DNA of 64,000 nt from NCBI GenBank assembly GCA_018873225.1, contig JAEILZ010000003.1:1116001-1180000 (forward strand). The letters run 5' to 3'. This document shows, piece after piece, positions 32,465-42,963 of the stretch. This DNA comes from [Phialemoniopsis] sp. UDSM-2020 (Eukaryota > Ascomycota > Sordariomycetes > Thyridiales > Thyridiaceae). The notes beneath the pieces are model-generated. The model saw nothing but the letters and a program-made list of their open reading frames with translations, did no database searches and was not told the DNA's origin. The position numbers and the translations under genes were made by a program. The number at the start of each line of letters is the position of its first letter. Within the stretch, counting starts at the first letter, position 1.

Positions 32465-33736
32465 TCATTTATGCCCCTGCAAATGCCACTCGAAGATCTT
32501 CTCATAGACCTGTTTTCCATTTCCAATCATCGTTTCACCGTGGCAGGGAATGATGGTCTCAAAGTCCCAGCCATGGATGTTCTTGATGCTCTCATTGAAG
32601 CCGGGCCGATCCGAGCGGCTCATGAGATACCACATCATCCTCTTGGTACCTTTGGCCTCACCCTCCGTGTTCTGCAAGCTCTGGAAAATCCTGTTTGCAA
32701 AGCTTGACTTTTGTCGCTCGGCCTCGGGGACCTTGGAGTACTGCTCAATGGCCGGCAGATTGAACATGAGGTCGGCCTCGATGAGGATCCTGTCGGGCTT
32801 GTAGAAGAAGACGAGCTCCTTGTTGGGGTGGGCGTCGACAAACTCGTACTCAAAGTCTGCGTCAAAGTCCGGAGCGATCGTGGTCTCGCGCTTCTCGGAC
32901 GCCTCAAAGACCTTGAAGAAGTCCTCCTTGCCCACCCTCTCGTCGTCCTGCTTGGCGCGCTTCTCGGGGAGACCTGCGGGTCCGATGATGCGTGCCTCTG
33001 GGAACGCCTTGGCCCACTCGGTGATGAAGATGTGGTGCTCCATGTCTGGTGCGATGATGTAGCGCACGGTAGAGCCCAGGAGCGACACTTTCTCTCGTAC
33101 CTCAGGGGTCAAGGCGACTGGGGAGAAGACTGCAAGCTCGCCAGATGAAAGTCGAACTACAAGTGTTCCGGTTAGTATCGCAGCTCCGACCCCAAAGGCG
33201 TAGAGAAATGCTCACCAATGGTGGCGCGACCACCGATCTTCATGGTGCCGAATCGCGAGAAAGGCACGGACAGGGTGGTGACATTCGGGGTGATTTCCCG
33301 AATAACCATCACCTCGGATGGGTTCTGGGGAACGAGCTTGGAAGACATGCTGGAGTAGAGTTGCTGTCTCTGGTAGAAAGAGAATGCGCCGATGGTGACG
33401 ATGCCGAGGACCAGACCAGTGCCTGCGAATGAAGCTCCGAGAGGGCTCTCTGGGGCGCTGCGTTGGCGAAAGGGCAGCAATCGCCGACGTGAAGAGCTTG
33501 TATGAGTGCTCCTTCTTTGTGGTTTGGACTTTGCAGCAAGTGAGAAACCTCGAGGTTTCGTGATGATTTCACCTAGTAAACATCGATGTATCTGCCAGTA
33601 GTCAGCATCATCGTCATGCAAAAGCGTCTAGGCAATCCTATTACATCACACTACTTAGAAGACTGTCACTTACAAAAGATGAAGGTATGGCTGTCAATCT
33701 CAACGCGAAATTGTTCTGCGATGTTGGTATATGCAT
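32465..33736 (-). CDS. DUF4336/metallo-beta-lactamase-like protein with N-terminal membrane anchor
   Basis: Three exons, 33674-33736, 33216-33591 and 32465-33156, join in phase to 376 aa. The 3' intron carries a perfect TACTAAC branch (minus strand, near 33173-33179). The body (from about residue 103, SSKLVPQNPSEVMVI) resembles fungal DUF4336 proteins, a degenerate metallo-beta-lactamase fold: VRYIIAPDMEHHIFITEWAK, FPEARIIGPAGLPEKR and the late IIPCHGETM. His-His and CHGE are candidate metal ligands, but the full HxHxDH motif is missing. The N-terminus (MHIPTSQNNFALRLTAIPSS) and the following Arg/Ser-rich stretch look like a mitochondrial presequence, then one membrane helix (AGTGLVLGIVTIGAFSFY). 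Starting at the ATG at 33348 would give a soluble 274-aa form. Substrate unknown. Confidence 0.82.
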
Positions 33737-35360
33737 CACGACTCGTGTCAAGGAACAGGAGAAGACGAGAGGTGAGCTTTATACAAAATCCATCAGTTTC
33801 AGTCCGAGGCTCAAATTCTACGACTCATGATGCGATAACCTGGTCTCGGGGGTCGCGAGCGGCGTAATGGTTAAGATTTGGAATGGCTTTCAGCGGTCGA
33901 TCCACTAAGCAACCGTACTCTGGGATCCAGTGGGCTGCGGCTGCGCCCACCCGGGCGGATCAATTGATTACCTCATGCCGTTTTGGCGCGCTAAAATACG
34001 CCTGCAGTCGGCGTCGGGGTCCTCTAAAGCGCCGTGTGGGCAGTGGTATTTGAGTTTGCACCTCGGCATCTTCAGTTTGCGTCTTGTTGCGCTGTGCACC
34101 TTCCGCCGAGCTCGTCCGGCTGCATCTCATATCTCATTTTGACAGCTTACGACATCAATCAGCAGTCAAGAAGAGCTTGAATGCGTGACCCATGAACGTG
34201 GGGGGTTCATACATGGACAGGGCAGGCTCTGAAAGTGGCTGCTTTCGAAATCGATGACTGCGATTGAGAGGCCTAAATTTTTGCGATGTCATCAAAGACG
34301 AACCCTAACATGTGCAGAGTAAGTAGTTCTTCCTACATAGGTACTTGGTACCTTGTGAGGAGAATGCCAACGGCATAGACAATCAATATGATGGGAGACA
34401 TAAACCACTTGCCCATAATATGTGTTCAAGCATCTACGAGAACAGCAATGGCAGGCGGGTCCCGGGATGCCTCCGCCGTTGTGGAGCACCTTGGTCGGGC
34501 CTTTGCCGGTTTGACACTGGGAGTCTGGATTTCAGCAATCCGGATGCTGCAAGGGAAGAGATGTAATGTGAACGAATTGAACATTGCTGATTGCACGGCA
34601 CATCCATCCACCTGGATCTTGAATTAACGTAGCACATGAAATCATCAGGCACCGAGTACCAAGCTTCCGGATAAAAACAGCAACCGAATCGCGAATCTCC
34701 ATTTCACAATCAAGCGCGGAGATTGAATGGTAGCCAAGATCTGGGTTGGACTGCCTATCACGGTTGCACACGCACTCAATGCGCTACCAAGCGGCTGGAT
34801 GTTGCACCGGATTACGGCTCGCAAAGAGCACGACTGTCGCCTCATCATCCGCATTGCGTGGAAGGCAAGCTACCTTTCAGCCCTGCAGCCACCACTAGCA
34901 GAGAGAGGGACAGGCTTCTCCACCGGCCAGCGCTTGACTTCATTTCTCCACCCCCGGCCGGCTCCACCGCGTTTGCGTTTACGAAATACGGTCCTTTGAC
35001 AGCGGCATCGAGCCAATGGCGCTGCGTGCCGGCTCTCGCCCGCCGCCCGATTGAGCACTTAGATAGCGCAAGAATGACAGCTGAGCTTCTCCTTATAAGA
35101 CTGCGCGGTCTAGTCGTAACGCCATTACGTTGATCTCTCGTTCTGGCTCTCAAGCAAACCTGGTTTTTGGGTTCAGCCTTCCTCGTCGATCTCGCTTTCC
35201 TCGCATTGGCATTATCGTCGTCACCTAAGAACGTGCTAGTATTACTGATATTGCTGGTACTTATATAGCCGCCGGGACTCTGCTGTGTAAGTCCCCTCGG
35301 CTCGTCTTCGCCAAGCCAACACTCCAGAAATTCAGAGTTTGCACAGTTGCGTTTCTGTTC
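33737..35360. other. Intergenic region, 1.6 kb
   Basis: Divergent spacer between the DUF4336-like gene and the FAD oxidase. Short open frames lack coding character. A TATA box at 35262-35268 belongs to the FAD oxidase. A weak tRNA-like stretch near 33860-33910 was judged not to fold. Confidence 0.5.
35262..35268 (+). promoter_or_regulatory. TATA box of the FAD oxidase gene
   Basis: TATATAG lies about 95 bp before the first ATG of the FAD oxidase at 35361, a usual distance for a regulated fungal promoter. Confidence 0.5.
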
Positions 35361-37410
35361 ATGGATATCTTTGATCCGTACATTTCGAAAATCATGCTCA
35401 CCCTATCTCAGGCGTACAAGTCTCCGCTGTCCCTCCTCTCTGCCCTCCTGGCGGCCGGAGCGTCCCTGGCAGATGTTTGCCCCGGCAACTCGGGTCCTCG
35501 TTGCAAGTCAGTTCCTGGTACCGCAGGCTGGCCCTCTGCCGAGACCTGGGCCAAGCTCAATGAGTCAACTGGGGGACGACTGCTGCAACCGCCTGCTCCA
35601 GGAGCTGTCTGCCATCCCGGACAGCCAACCTTCGACGACGCAAAATGCCGAGACGTCCAGGCCGGCTGGAGCACCTACGAGCTCCACGACGCAGACCCCG
35701 TATCCTCCATGTGGAACCAGTACAGCAATGACTCCTGTCTTCCTGACCCAGGTGATCCGTGCAGCGGTCAAGGATATCCTCTCTTCGTCATAAATGCCAC
35801 TACTCCTGAGCACGCGAAGTTGGGAGTCGACTTTGGTAAGTGTATCGGACTGAGGTAGTATCTCTCGGAACTGGGTCGCTGACTGCTTGATATAGCTAGG
35901 AAGCACCATGTCCGTCTGATAGTCAAGTCTAGCGGGCATGACTATATTGGCAGATCCATCGCCCCCAACTCACTCTCGATTTGGACGCATCACATGAAGG
36001 GACTGCAGACCCACGACGGTTTCCAGCCCAAGTCTTGCAATGTCACTATCGAGGGTGGAGCGGTCACTGCTGGTGCCGGATCTGCCATGATTGAGTTGTA
36101 CGACACCTTGGGCGCGATGAATCGCACCGTGGTTGGTGGAGGGGGACGAACTGTCTCCCTCGGCGGGTATCTTACCGGCGGTGGTCACTCCTTGATTAGT
36201 AGCCGCTACGGCCTTGCTGCGGACCAAGTGCTCGAAATGGAGGTTGTGACGCCACAAGGCAAGATCCTGACCATCAACGAGTGCAGCCACAAAGACCTCT
36301 TCTGGGCCATGCGAGGTGTAAGTTGAACACCTGTACCAATCCCATACAGACGATGATCCTAATCTTTTGATAGGGAGGCGGCTCGACCTTTGCAATCATG
36401 ACTTCTGTGACGATGAAGACTTACCCGTCACCTCTGCTGACTTGTGGCAACCTCATCATCGCCACACCCGCTGAGTCTCCAGCGGCCAAGAATGTTCCTA
36501 ATCTGGCGTCATATGTCGTCAGCAAGTTCCCAGAACTTGGAGACGCCGGGGTCTCAGGCTATTCGTACATCTTCCGTGCCTTCCCGAACCCGCTAGATCC
36601 CGACAGCGGCCCAGTAGCGGGGATGTTCAGCACTACCTGTGTTCAAGATACGCAGAACGCGGCCGACTTCATCAAGCCGTGGGGCCCTGTAATCCAGCAC
36701 GTCAACGAGACGTGGCCAGGCTTCTTGATCATACCAAACATATCCACGTATACCTCTTTCTCAGACTGGTATGCAACCCACTACGACCAGTCGACGGCGG
36801 GCACCAATACCTACGTCGGCAGCCGTCTACTAGATGAGAAGGCTCTCACTAGCAATGTGACTGCTCTCTCCGCTGCCCTGGATGTGTTCACAAGCGGCGG
36901 AGTGGCCACGGCGTATCTGGTCAGCGGCAAAGGTGTCATGAACGCGAAGCCTCGTGGCGGCGGGAATGCTGTCAATCCTGCTTGGAGGAAGGCATATGTC
37001 CACTCAAGTATGTAACCCAGGCCCTGTGCACCGCGTGGCTACTAATAACCAGCATTCTCCAGCTCTTGGTGTTGATTTCAAACCACTCAATGCGTCGGCC
37101 AAGGCAGAGGCTCTGGTAAAGATGAATTACCTGCTCGATCCTCTGCGGAAGCTAGCCCCGGACATGGGTGCTTATATGAACGAGGTTTGTCCCAACCTCT
37201 GGCATAACACCAAGGAATTTGGCGGTAACATTGACAATGCTGTAGGCTGATCCTGAGGAGCCAGACTGGCAGCACCAATTTTGGGGGGATCACTACGAGC
37301 GGCTGGTCAAGATCAAGCGCGCTGTTGATCCTCACGATGTGCTGTGGTGTACGCCTTGCGTGGGTAATGAGCGTTGGCAGGTGCATGATAACATGCTCTG
37401 CCGCGTCTGA
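35361..37410 (+). CDS. Secreted FAD-linked oxidoreductase (berberine-bridge-enzyme type)
   Basis: Exons 35361-35835, 35896-36317, 36374-37007, 37063-37184 and 37246-37410 join in phase to 605 aa; the four introns are 55-61 nt. A second in-frame ATG at 35394 would put a hydrophobic signal peptide ([17 protein letters not shown]) nearer the N-terminus and may be the real start. The FAD_binding_4 (PP-loop) domain spans about 120-320, with His173 in [10 protein letters not shown] as the predicted 8-alpha-histidyl flavin attachment, then [20 protein letters not shown] and [15 protein letters not shown]. The BBE domain closes the protein ([29 protein letters not shown]). Such enzymes oxidise sugars, alcohols or specialised metabolites using O2. 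Many N-glycosylation sequons support secretion. The substrate cannot be inferred; no polyketide or peptide synthase lies nearby. Confidence 0.88.
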
Positions 37411-37921
37411 AGCCGAGCATCTAGCTTCTAGATGATCGACCTAGACGACCTGGTAGTTTTGTAGCACGGTATCAACGAGTTTTTGAATTATGAAGCAAGC
37501 TATAAAAGACCTCTTGATGTTATGAGAGCCACGAAGCTTGACAATATCTACTGGCTATCAAGTAAACAACTCAATCTGGAGACATCTGAGTTGTACAAGG
37601 CAACTCATGTGGTGCCAGCATTTATTACCCCTGGGACCTTGATGGCCGGGCTTAAACGACCCCTGCTAGCGGCAAGCTTATCCATTGGTGCGCCCGCTAT
37701 CCGCCCTGCAGATTGCGTCACCTGGGTGCTTTTAGCGCTGTTTGAGCCCCCCCATGCCGCCTATCAGATGAACTCGCAGCTGACTCCTTCAAGTCAACAA
37801 CAAGTCTTCTTGCTCGAGTATTCCTGAAGGAATGGGGAATGGCTTTTCTTCTCTTTTCTCCAACAACTGAACCATATAAGCATTCGTTTGGACCCCTTAC
37901 TTGGTACTTTTACTCGCCAAT
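37411..37921. promoter_or_regulatory. Promoter region of the phosphoesterase gene
   Basis: About 510 bp between tandem plus-strand genes. CATATAAG near 37872-37879, roughly 45 bp before the start codon, is a TATA-like site. Confidence 0.4.
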
Positions 37922-39815
37922 ATGAGGGCTAGACTCGCGTGGCTGGGCGCTGCGGCGACGCTCTCGAGCGCGATGCAGCCGGACGCTGCGAAGCCCGTCC
38001 AGGCACCGATGCGGGACCTGCAATGGGGCCAACTGAACTTCCTGCACACGACAGACACCCACGGCTGGCACGGAGGGCATCTTCAGGAGTAAGCACGCGC
38101 ACTCTCGCGATTGACTAACACCACGGCCTCTGTTTTCTAAACATCATCGTAGATCACAGTACTCCGCCGACTGGGGCGACTATGTCTCCTTCGCCGCGCA
38201 CATGCGGAAGCGCGCCGACGATGAGGGCCGGGACCTCCTGCTCGTCGACACGGGTGACCGGGTAGAAGGCAATGGGCTGTACGACTCGTCGGATCCAAAG
38301 GGCAAATACACGTACGACATCTTCAAGCAGCAGGATATCGACATCATCTGCACCGGCAACCACGAGCTCTACCATAGACACACTGCCGATGCCGAGCGCG
38401 ACCAAACCGTGCCAAACTTCGGCGGCAAGTACATTGCGTCGAACCTGGACTACATAGAACCCGACAGTGGGAAGCAGGTGCCAATGGCGCAGAGGTATAC
38501 CAAGTTCAAGACCAAGAACCAGAACATCACCATCGTCGCCTTTGGCTTTCTCTTTGACTTCACAGGCAACGCCAACAACACCGTGGTGCAGCCCGTCGAG
38601 GACACGATCAAAGAAGACTGGTTCCAGGAGGCCATCCGGGAGAAGCCCGACATATTTGTTGTGATCGGGCACGTCGGCATCCAGATGGATGAATTCAAGG
38701 CCATCTTCAATGCCATCAGGACCCAGAATTGGTTCACGCCAATTGCGTTCTTTGGTGGTCACGCCCACGTGCGCGATGCTACCAAGTACGACGCAAAGTC
38801 GTTTGCGCTAGCCAGCGGCCGCTATTTCGAGACCATAGGGTGGATGTCAGTCGACGGTATTGACAAGAACAAGAAGGAGGGCGATGTCTCGACTCAGGCA
38901 TCGGTCAAGTTTCAGAGGAGATACATCGACAACAATCTGTTGGGAATGTATCACCACACTGGTCTCAACAAGACAACTTTCCGAACCGAGCACGGCCGCA
39001 ACGTGACCGACATGATTGCAAAGGCCCGCAAGGAACTGAATCTAGACAAGAAGTACGGCTGCGCACCTCAGGACTACTGGATGTCCAGATCGCCGTACCC
39101 GAACAACCAGAGCATCTACACCTGGCTAGAAAAGCAGGTGCTTCCCGACGTCACGGTCAACAAGACGCGCAAAGACGTGCCACGCCTTGCCATTCTAAAC
39201 ACTGGCACTATCCGATTCGACATCTTCAAGGGCCCTTTCACCGTGGACACGACATATATCATCTCGCCTTTCACCAGCGGTCTGAACTTTGTGTCTGATG
39301 TGCCGTATTTCATCGCCAAGAAGGTCATTACCATTCTCAACGCCGGTGGCCCCATCTTTGAGGGGACCGGGCTCGACTCGCGATTCCTGGCTAGCCCGGA
39401 ACAGTGGTATATTAAGGAGTCGCGGGTCGTCTCCCCCGCCAGCAAATCCGAGGGCCTGCTCCTCGACTCCAACGACCAAAAGCCTTTGGGCGATGATGAC
39501 AAGCAAAAGAAACCCGAGCTGGTGTCGGGCTATACTACCAAAGACGACATCGGGAACGACGGTGACGATGCGGAGCACGAGCCGATCAACTTCTACACTG
39601 TGCCAAACTGCATCCAGGCAGAAGTTGGTTTCCCTGAGGGAGACGAAGAGCCGGAGAAGGTCGATGTCGTCTTTGGCGACTTCATCACGCCATGGGTCAT
39701 CCTGGCGCTCAAGTTCAGCGGCGGTGATTACAGTGAGAAGGCCGTAGGACGGTATATTGAAGGGACTTTTACGGAGCTGATGGCTGGCTGGATCAAGAAG
39801 AATTGGGCGTGCTAG
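37922..39815 (+). CDS. Secreted calcineurin-like phosphoesterase / 5'-nucleotidase family protein
   Basis: Exons 37922-38088 and 38153-39815 encode 609 aa through a 64-nt intron (GTAAGC, GACTAAC, GTAG). An Ala/Leu-rich N-terminus ([20 protein letters not shown]) is a probable signal peptide. All metal-binding motifs of the metallophosphoesterase fold are present: Asp45 and His47 in [42 protein letters not shown] and [10 protein letters not shown]. The second half matches the 5'-nucleotidase C-terminal region ([18 protein letters not shown]). The family hydrolyses phosphate esters or nucleotides, here probably at the cell surface or in the vacuole for phosphate scavenging. An acidic insert ([10 protein letters not shown]) occurs late in the protein. 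The exact substrate is unknown. Confidence 0.88.
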
Positions 39816-40085
39816 GATATATATACACATGGACAGGACATATAGAGCGCATTATAGGGACTATTAGCACATACCGGCATAACACACATACGATTTCACC
39901 CAAGTATCGTTGATATTGAAACGGATAAGCCTGTCCCATTGACTGCTGGACTCTTTTTATTCTCACACTCCTCTTCCGACCCGGTTTTGAATGACAAATA
40001 CGAAGGTGCAAGACGCTGGAATCTTGCAAAACAAGTACAAATGCGCCGCAAAACGCCGACCGATGCAAATACTACTCCCCAGTAC

Positions 40086-40967
40086 TCAAAACTGGTCGAG
40101 CAGCCTCCGTTTCCTCCTGTCTATCAGCTCTTGCTGGACCTCCTCTACCGTCGGTAGCTCCCACGCCCTCCCATCGCCCACGTCACCAGGTAATGGCTCC
40201 CAGTCGGCCGGCGGTTCCCTACCGACAGCACTGTCGCCGAGGTTGTCCGCCGCTTCTTTCTCCTTGGCGAGCTCGTACGCCAGTAGCGCCTCGTCCTCCT
40301 CGTCCGGGCTGTAGCCGTAGTACGCGGCGTTGACTTGTTTCCGCAGGTCGTCGCGCGTCTCGAGCGGTTTCTCGTCTGACCTCGTCTTTGCTGCCGCCTC
40401 GAAGAGCTCCTTGACTCCTGGTAACTCGCGGGCGCGGCCGAAATATCTGGAGAAAGCGAAATGTTAATATCCTTCTTCAAGTGTGTGAAGGTGAGAAAAG
40501 ATAAGTCTTACTTGTACCCCTTCCCTCCACCAGGAATCTCGCGGCCGCTCTCGTCGTACATCTTGGCGGCGCCCCGCATGAAGTTGGGCCCGCCGAGGTT
40601 GCGGATCTGGACCTCCCACATGTGCTTCTCGCGCATGAGCTTGTTGATCTCGTCGTTGAGGTCGCGGATCTGGTAGTCGCTGAGGGCCGAGTCCTGGATG
40701 CGCGAGACCTTGCGCGAGATCTCCTTGAGGACCTGGCCGCGCCAGCGCTCGCAGTTGGGCACCGAGTCCTGCTCCGTGATGCCGCGGGGCCGGCGGGAGC
40801 GGCCCGCGTCGATGATGCCCAGGTCCGCGGCCTGCGCCTCGCGGAAGCGGAAGAGCATGGACTGGGCCTTTTCCGAGTTTCGCGCCTGAAGGAGAGAGAA
40901 AGAGTTGGTTAGTTGGGGGGAGAGGGACGGGAGGGAGGGGCGGCTGGGAGGGGCGTGGGCTTACCAT
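40086..40967 (-). CDS. ISY1: Pre-mRNA splicing factor Isy1
   Basis: Exons 40965-40967, 40512-40885 and 40086-40446 join in phase to 245 aa. The first coding exon is only the ATG; GTAAGC follows directly, and the 79-nt intron ends at a TTCAG acceptor before GCGCGAAACTCG. Splicing restores the family start MARNSEKAQSMLFRFREAQA. Isy1 belongs to the Prp19-associated NineTeen complex and stabilises the first catalytic step of splicing in the nucleus. Conserved blocks include RGITEQDSVPNCERWRGQVL, IRDLNDEINKLMREKHMWEV, GGPNF and, across intron 2, GKGYKYFGRARELPGVKELF. The C-terminus is helical and basic (QQELIDRRKRRLLDQF). Length agrees with yeast (235 aa). An open frame that ignores splicing starts at an internal Met and loses the N-terminus. 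Confidence 0.94.
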
Positions 40968-42963
40968 CTTGCCGGTAGGATATCGGATAGTATCGCGGCT
41001 TGCGAAGGTATTGAAGGGGCAAAGAATAAGGCGTCCTGCTGTCGAGAGTTGGGCACGGATTGGAGGTTGCGAGCAAAAGAAGAACGTTCAGCCTTGTGGA
41101 GCTGGATATTGATGTGGTCGCGATTGCAGCATTCGTTGGCCAATGATCGCGGGGGCTTTGTAGATGGCCCCACTGTAATGCCCATCTTCCCCTTGCAGGC
41201 GATGCAGCCTCATCTACTTTCCTCCAAAGCCTCTGCTTCAACATTGCCAAATCATCCCAAGCACGCTGTAGCTCTAGGATATGCAAAGTCTTCAAACTCC
41301 ACGGCAATTATCTGGTTCTCGAAGACTCACCATCTCATCAATGAAACACCTCGTCAATAACAGGTTTGTGCGACTCTCAGACTCGACATCAACTGTCAGG
41401 GGCCATCTCACGTCTCTCATGTGTTAGAAGCACATACTCGGCTCTTTTCTACTCTTTGTTGACCAGCGTCGCATTTGTCAGCCCTTTCACCTTCGGAGAG
41501 ATGAGATCTGAGAGTTCGAAAATGCATCTCTCTTTTCTTCAAAGTTTCTTTCACACAAATTATGCAAATTTCACCCATCTTCCTTAAAATTCGAGGAGGT
41601 TTCTCAGGCCCCTTTCTCGAACATCCTATCAGTACCGCTCCTCTATCGCCCACCTGCGTGGTTTCATTCTCCTTAAGACAACTTCATACTTTCGCACTTC
41701 TTGCTATATATATCAATTATCATAAAACTGCTTTTCGAAACTCTACACCGCAACGAAACCTCACTACACCTTCAATCTTCAAAATGAGACTTGACTCAAC
41801 TGCAACTTGAGCTCAGTTTCATCAGAGTTCCGGTATGTCCCCCAGTGACTTCTTCTCGCTTTCACAGGAGCTCGTCTTCGACAGGACAGCAAATACAGAG
41901 CCCCCCAGACTGCCTTCATTCCCCCCCAAGTTGTGTTTTTTTTCTTTCCTGCGATGATGATCAAAATGCAATAGATACTCTTGATCGACAGATGGCTCCT
42001 TTCAGAGCCACGTCGACGTGAGAACGAAACAAAGAACAGAGATCTGAGCAATCCTTGCTTCGACGCAGTGCGTCAAGCAATATCCCTTTCCACTCATTCC
42101 CCAGTCACGCACAGCACCGAGTGTCCCCGTCCCACCACCCTTTCCCTCGGCTCGGTTATCAAGCTGTTTCCCTCCCCCTTACCATCTGCGAGGCCATGAC
42201 GACAAACCCTTCGTGCTTTACTCACCAGAGGTTCACCTAACCCCCCTGTCCCTCGAGGGCATACTTCATTCATACAACGCGGATGGACCCGTTTTCGAGA
42301 AGAGAAGGGGGGAACTTTGGGCGACCCATGACGGCGTATTTCAAATCATAGTTTTCAATCGGAGCCATATCGCGGAGAAGGAATGGTCGGGAGCGTCGAC
42401 CGCGTGACTGAGCTGTGTCGGAGCAACCCAACGGTGGTGGGCTTCCCGGTCTCAGTGGCGTTCTCTGGCGGATGATGGAAGAACAACAACAGAGCCCGGT
42501 GATGACAAACGAGTCCAAAAAGCCAAATTTGCAGGCAGCAGCATCTACCTCGTGTAGATTGCGCGTTGTCAGTGAGAACACAAGAGAGCTAATCTGAGGG
42601 CCATTGACTGTTGTTGTTTCTATCATGTCCGAGGCTTAAGTGAGCATACTTATACCTGCCTTTTAGGACCTTTGCCCTGTATGGGCAAATTCACTAGATA
42701 GCTTTGAACAGATACATCAGCCGTAGCGATACATGTGACAGTCCAATTCAAGACATCCATAGTATTCAGCGAGCAACAAAGGCAAAACTCGTAGATTCCT
42801 AGACTTTTTTCCTAGTCTGTTTCTATGACCATTCCTCATTTTTAGGTATCTATGACACGCAATGTACACAATGCTGGGGACCGCTTCAAGTATCTTCCTT
42901 CTAGTAGAGATCCCGTTTCTCCCCCAGGCTGCACCCTGCACTCTACCACTCGTTCCGCTCCCT
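40968..42963. other. Intergenic region, 2.0 kb
   Basis: The part next to 40968 is the ISY1 promoter; the part next to 42963 is the 3' side of WBP1. In the middle, on the plus strand, a TATATATA at 41706-41713 is followed by a leader-like sequence and an eight-codon ORF at 41784-41810. No protein-coding gene could be supported. Confidence 0.45.

Noticed and set aside
33850..33915. tRNA-like stretch with TAATGGTTAAG (A-box-like) and GGTCGATCC (B-box-like)
   Set aside because: No pairing acceptor or anticodon stem could be drawn around it; the boxes are imperfect.
35361..39815. Secondary-metabolite cluster around the FAD oxidase
   Set aside because: Flanking genes are housekeeping (HER2, ISY1) and no synthase, transporter or pathway regulator is present.
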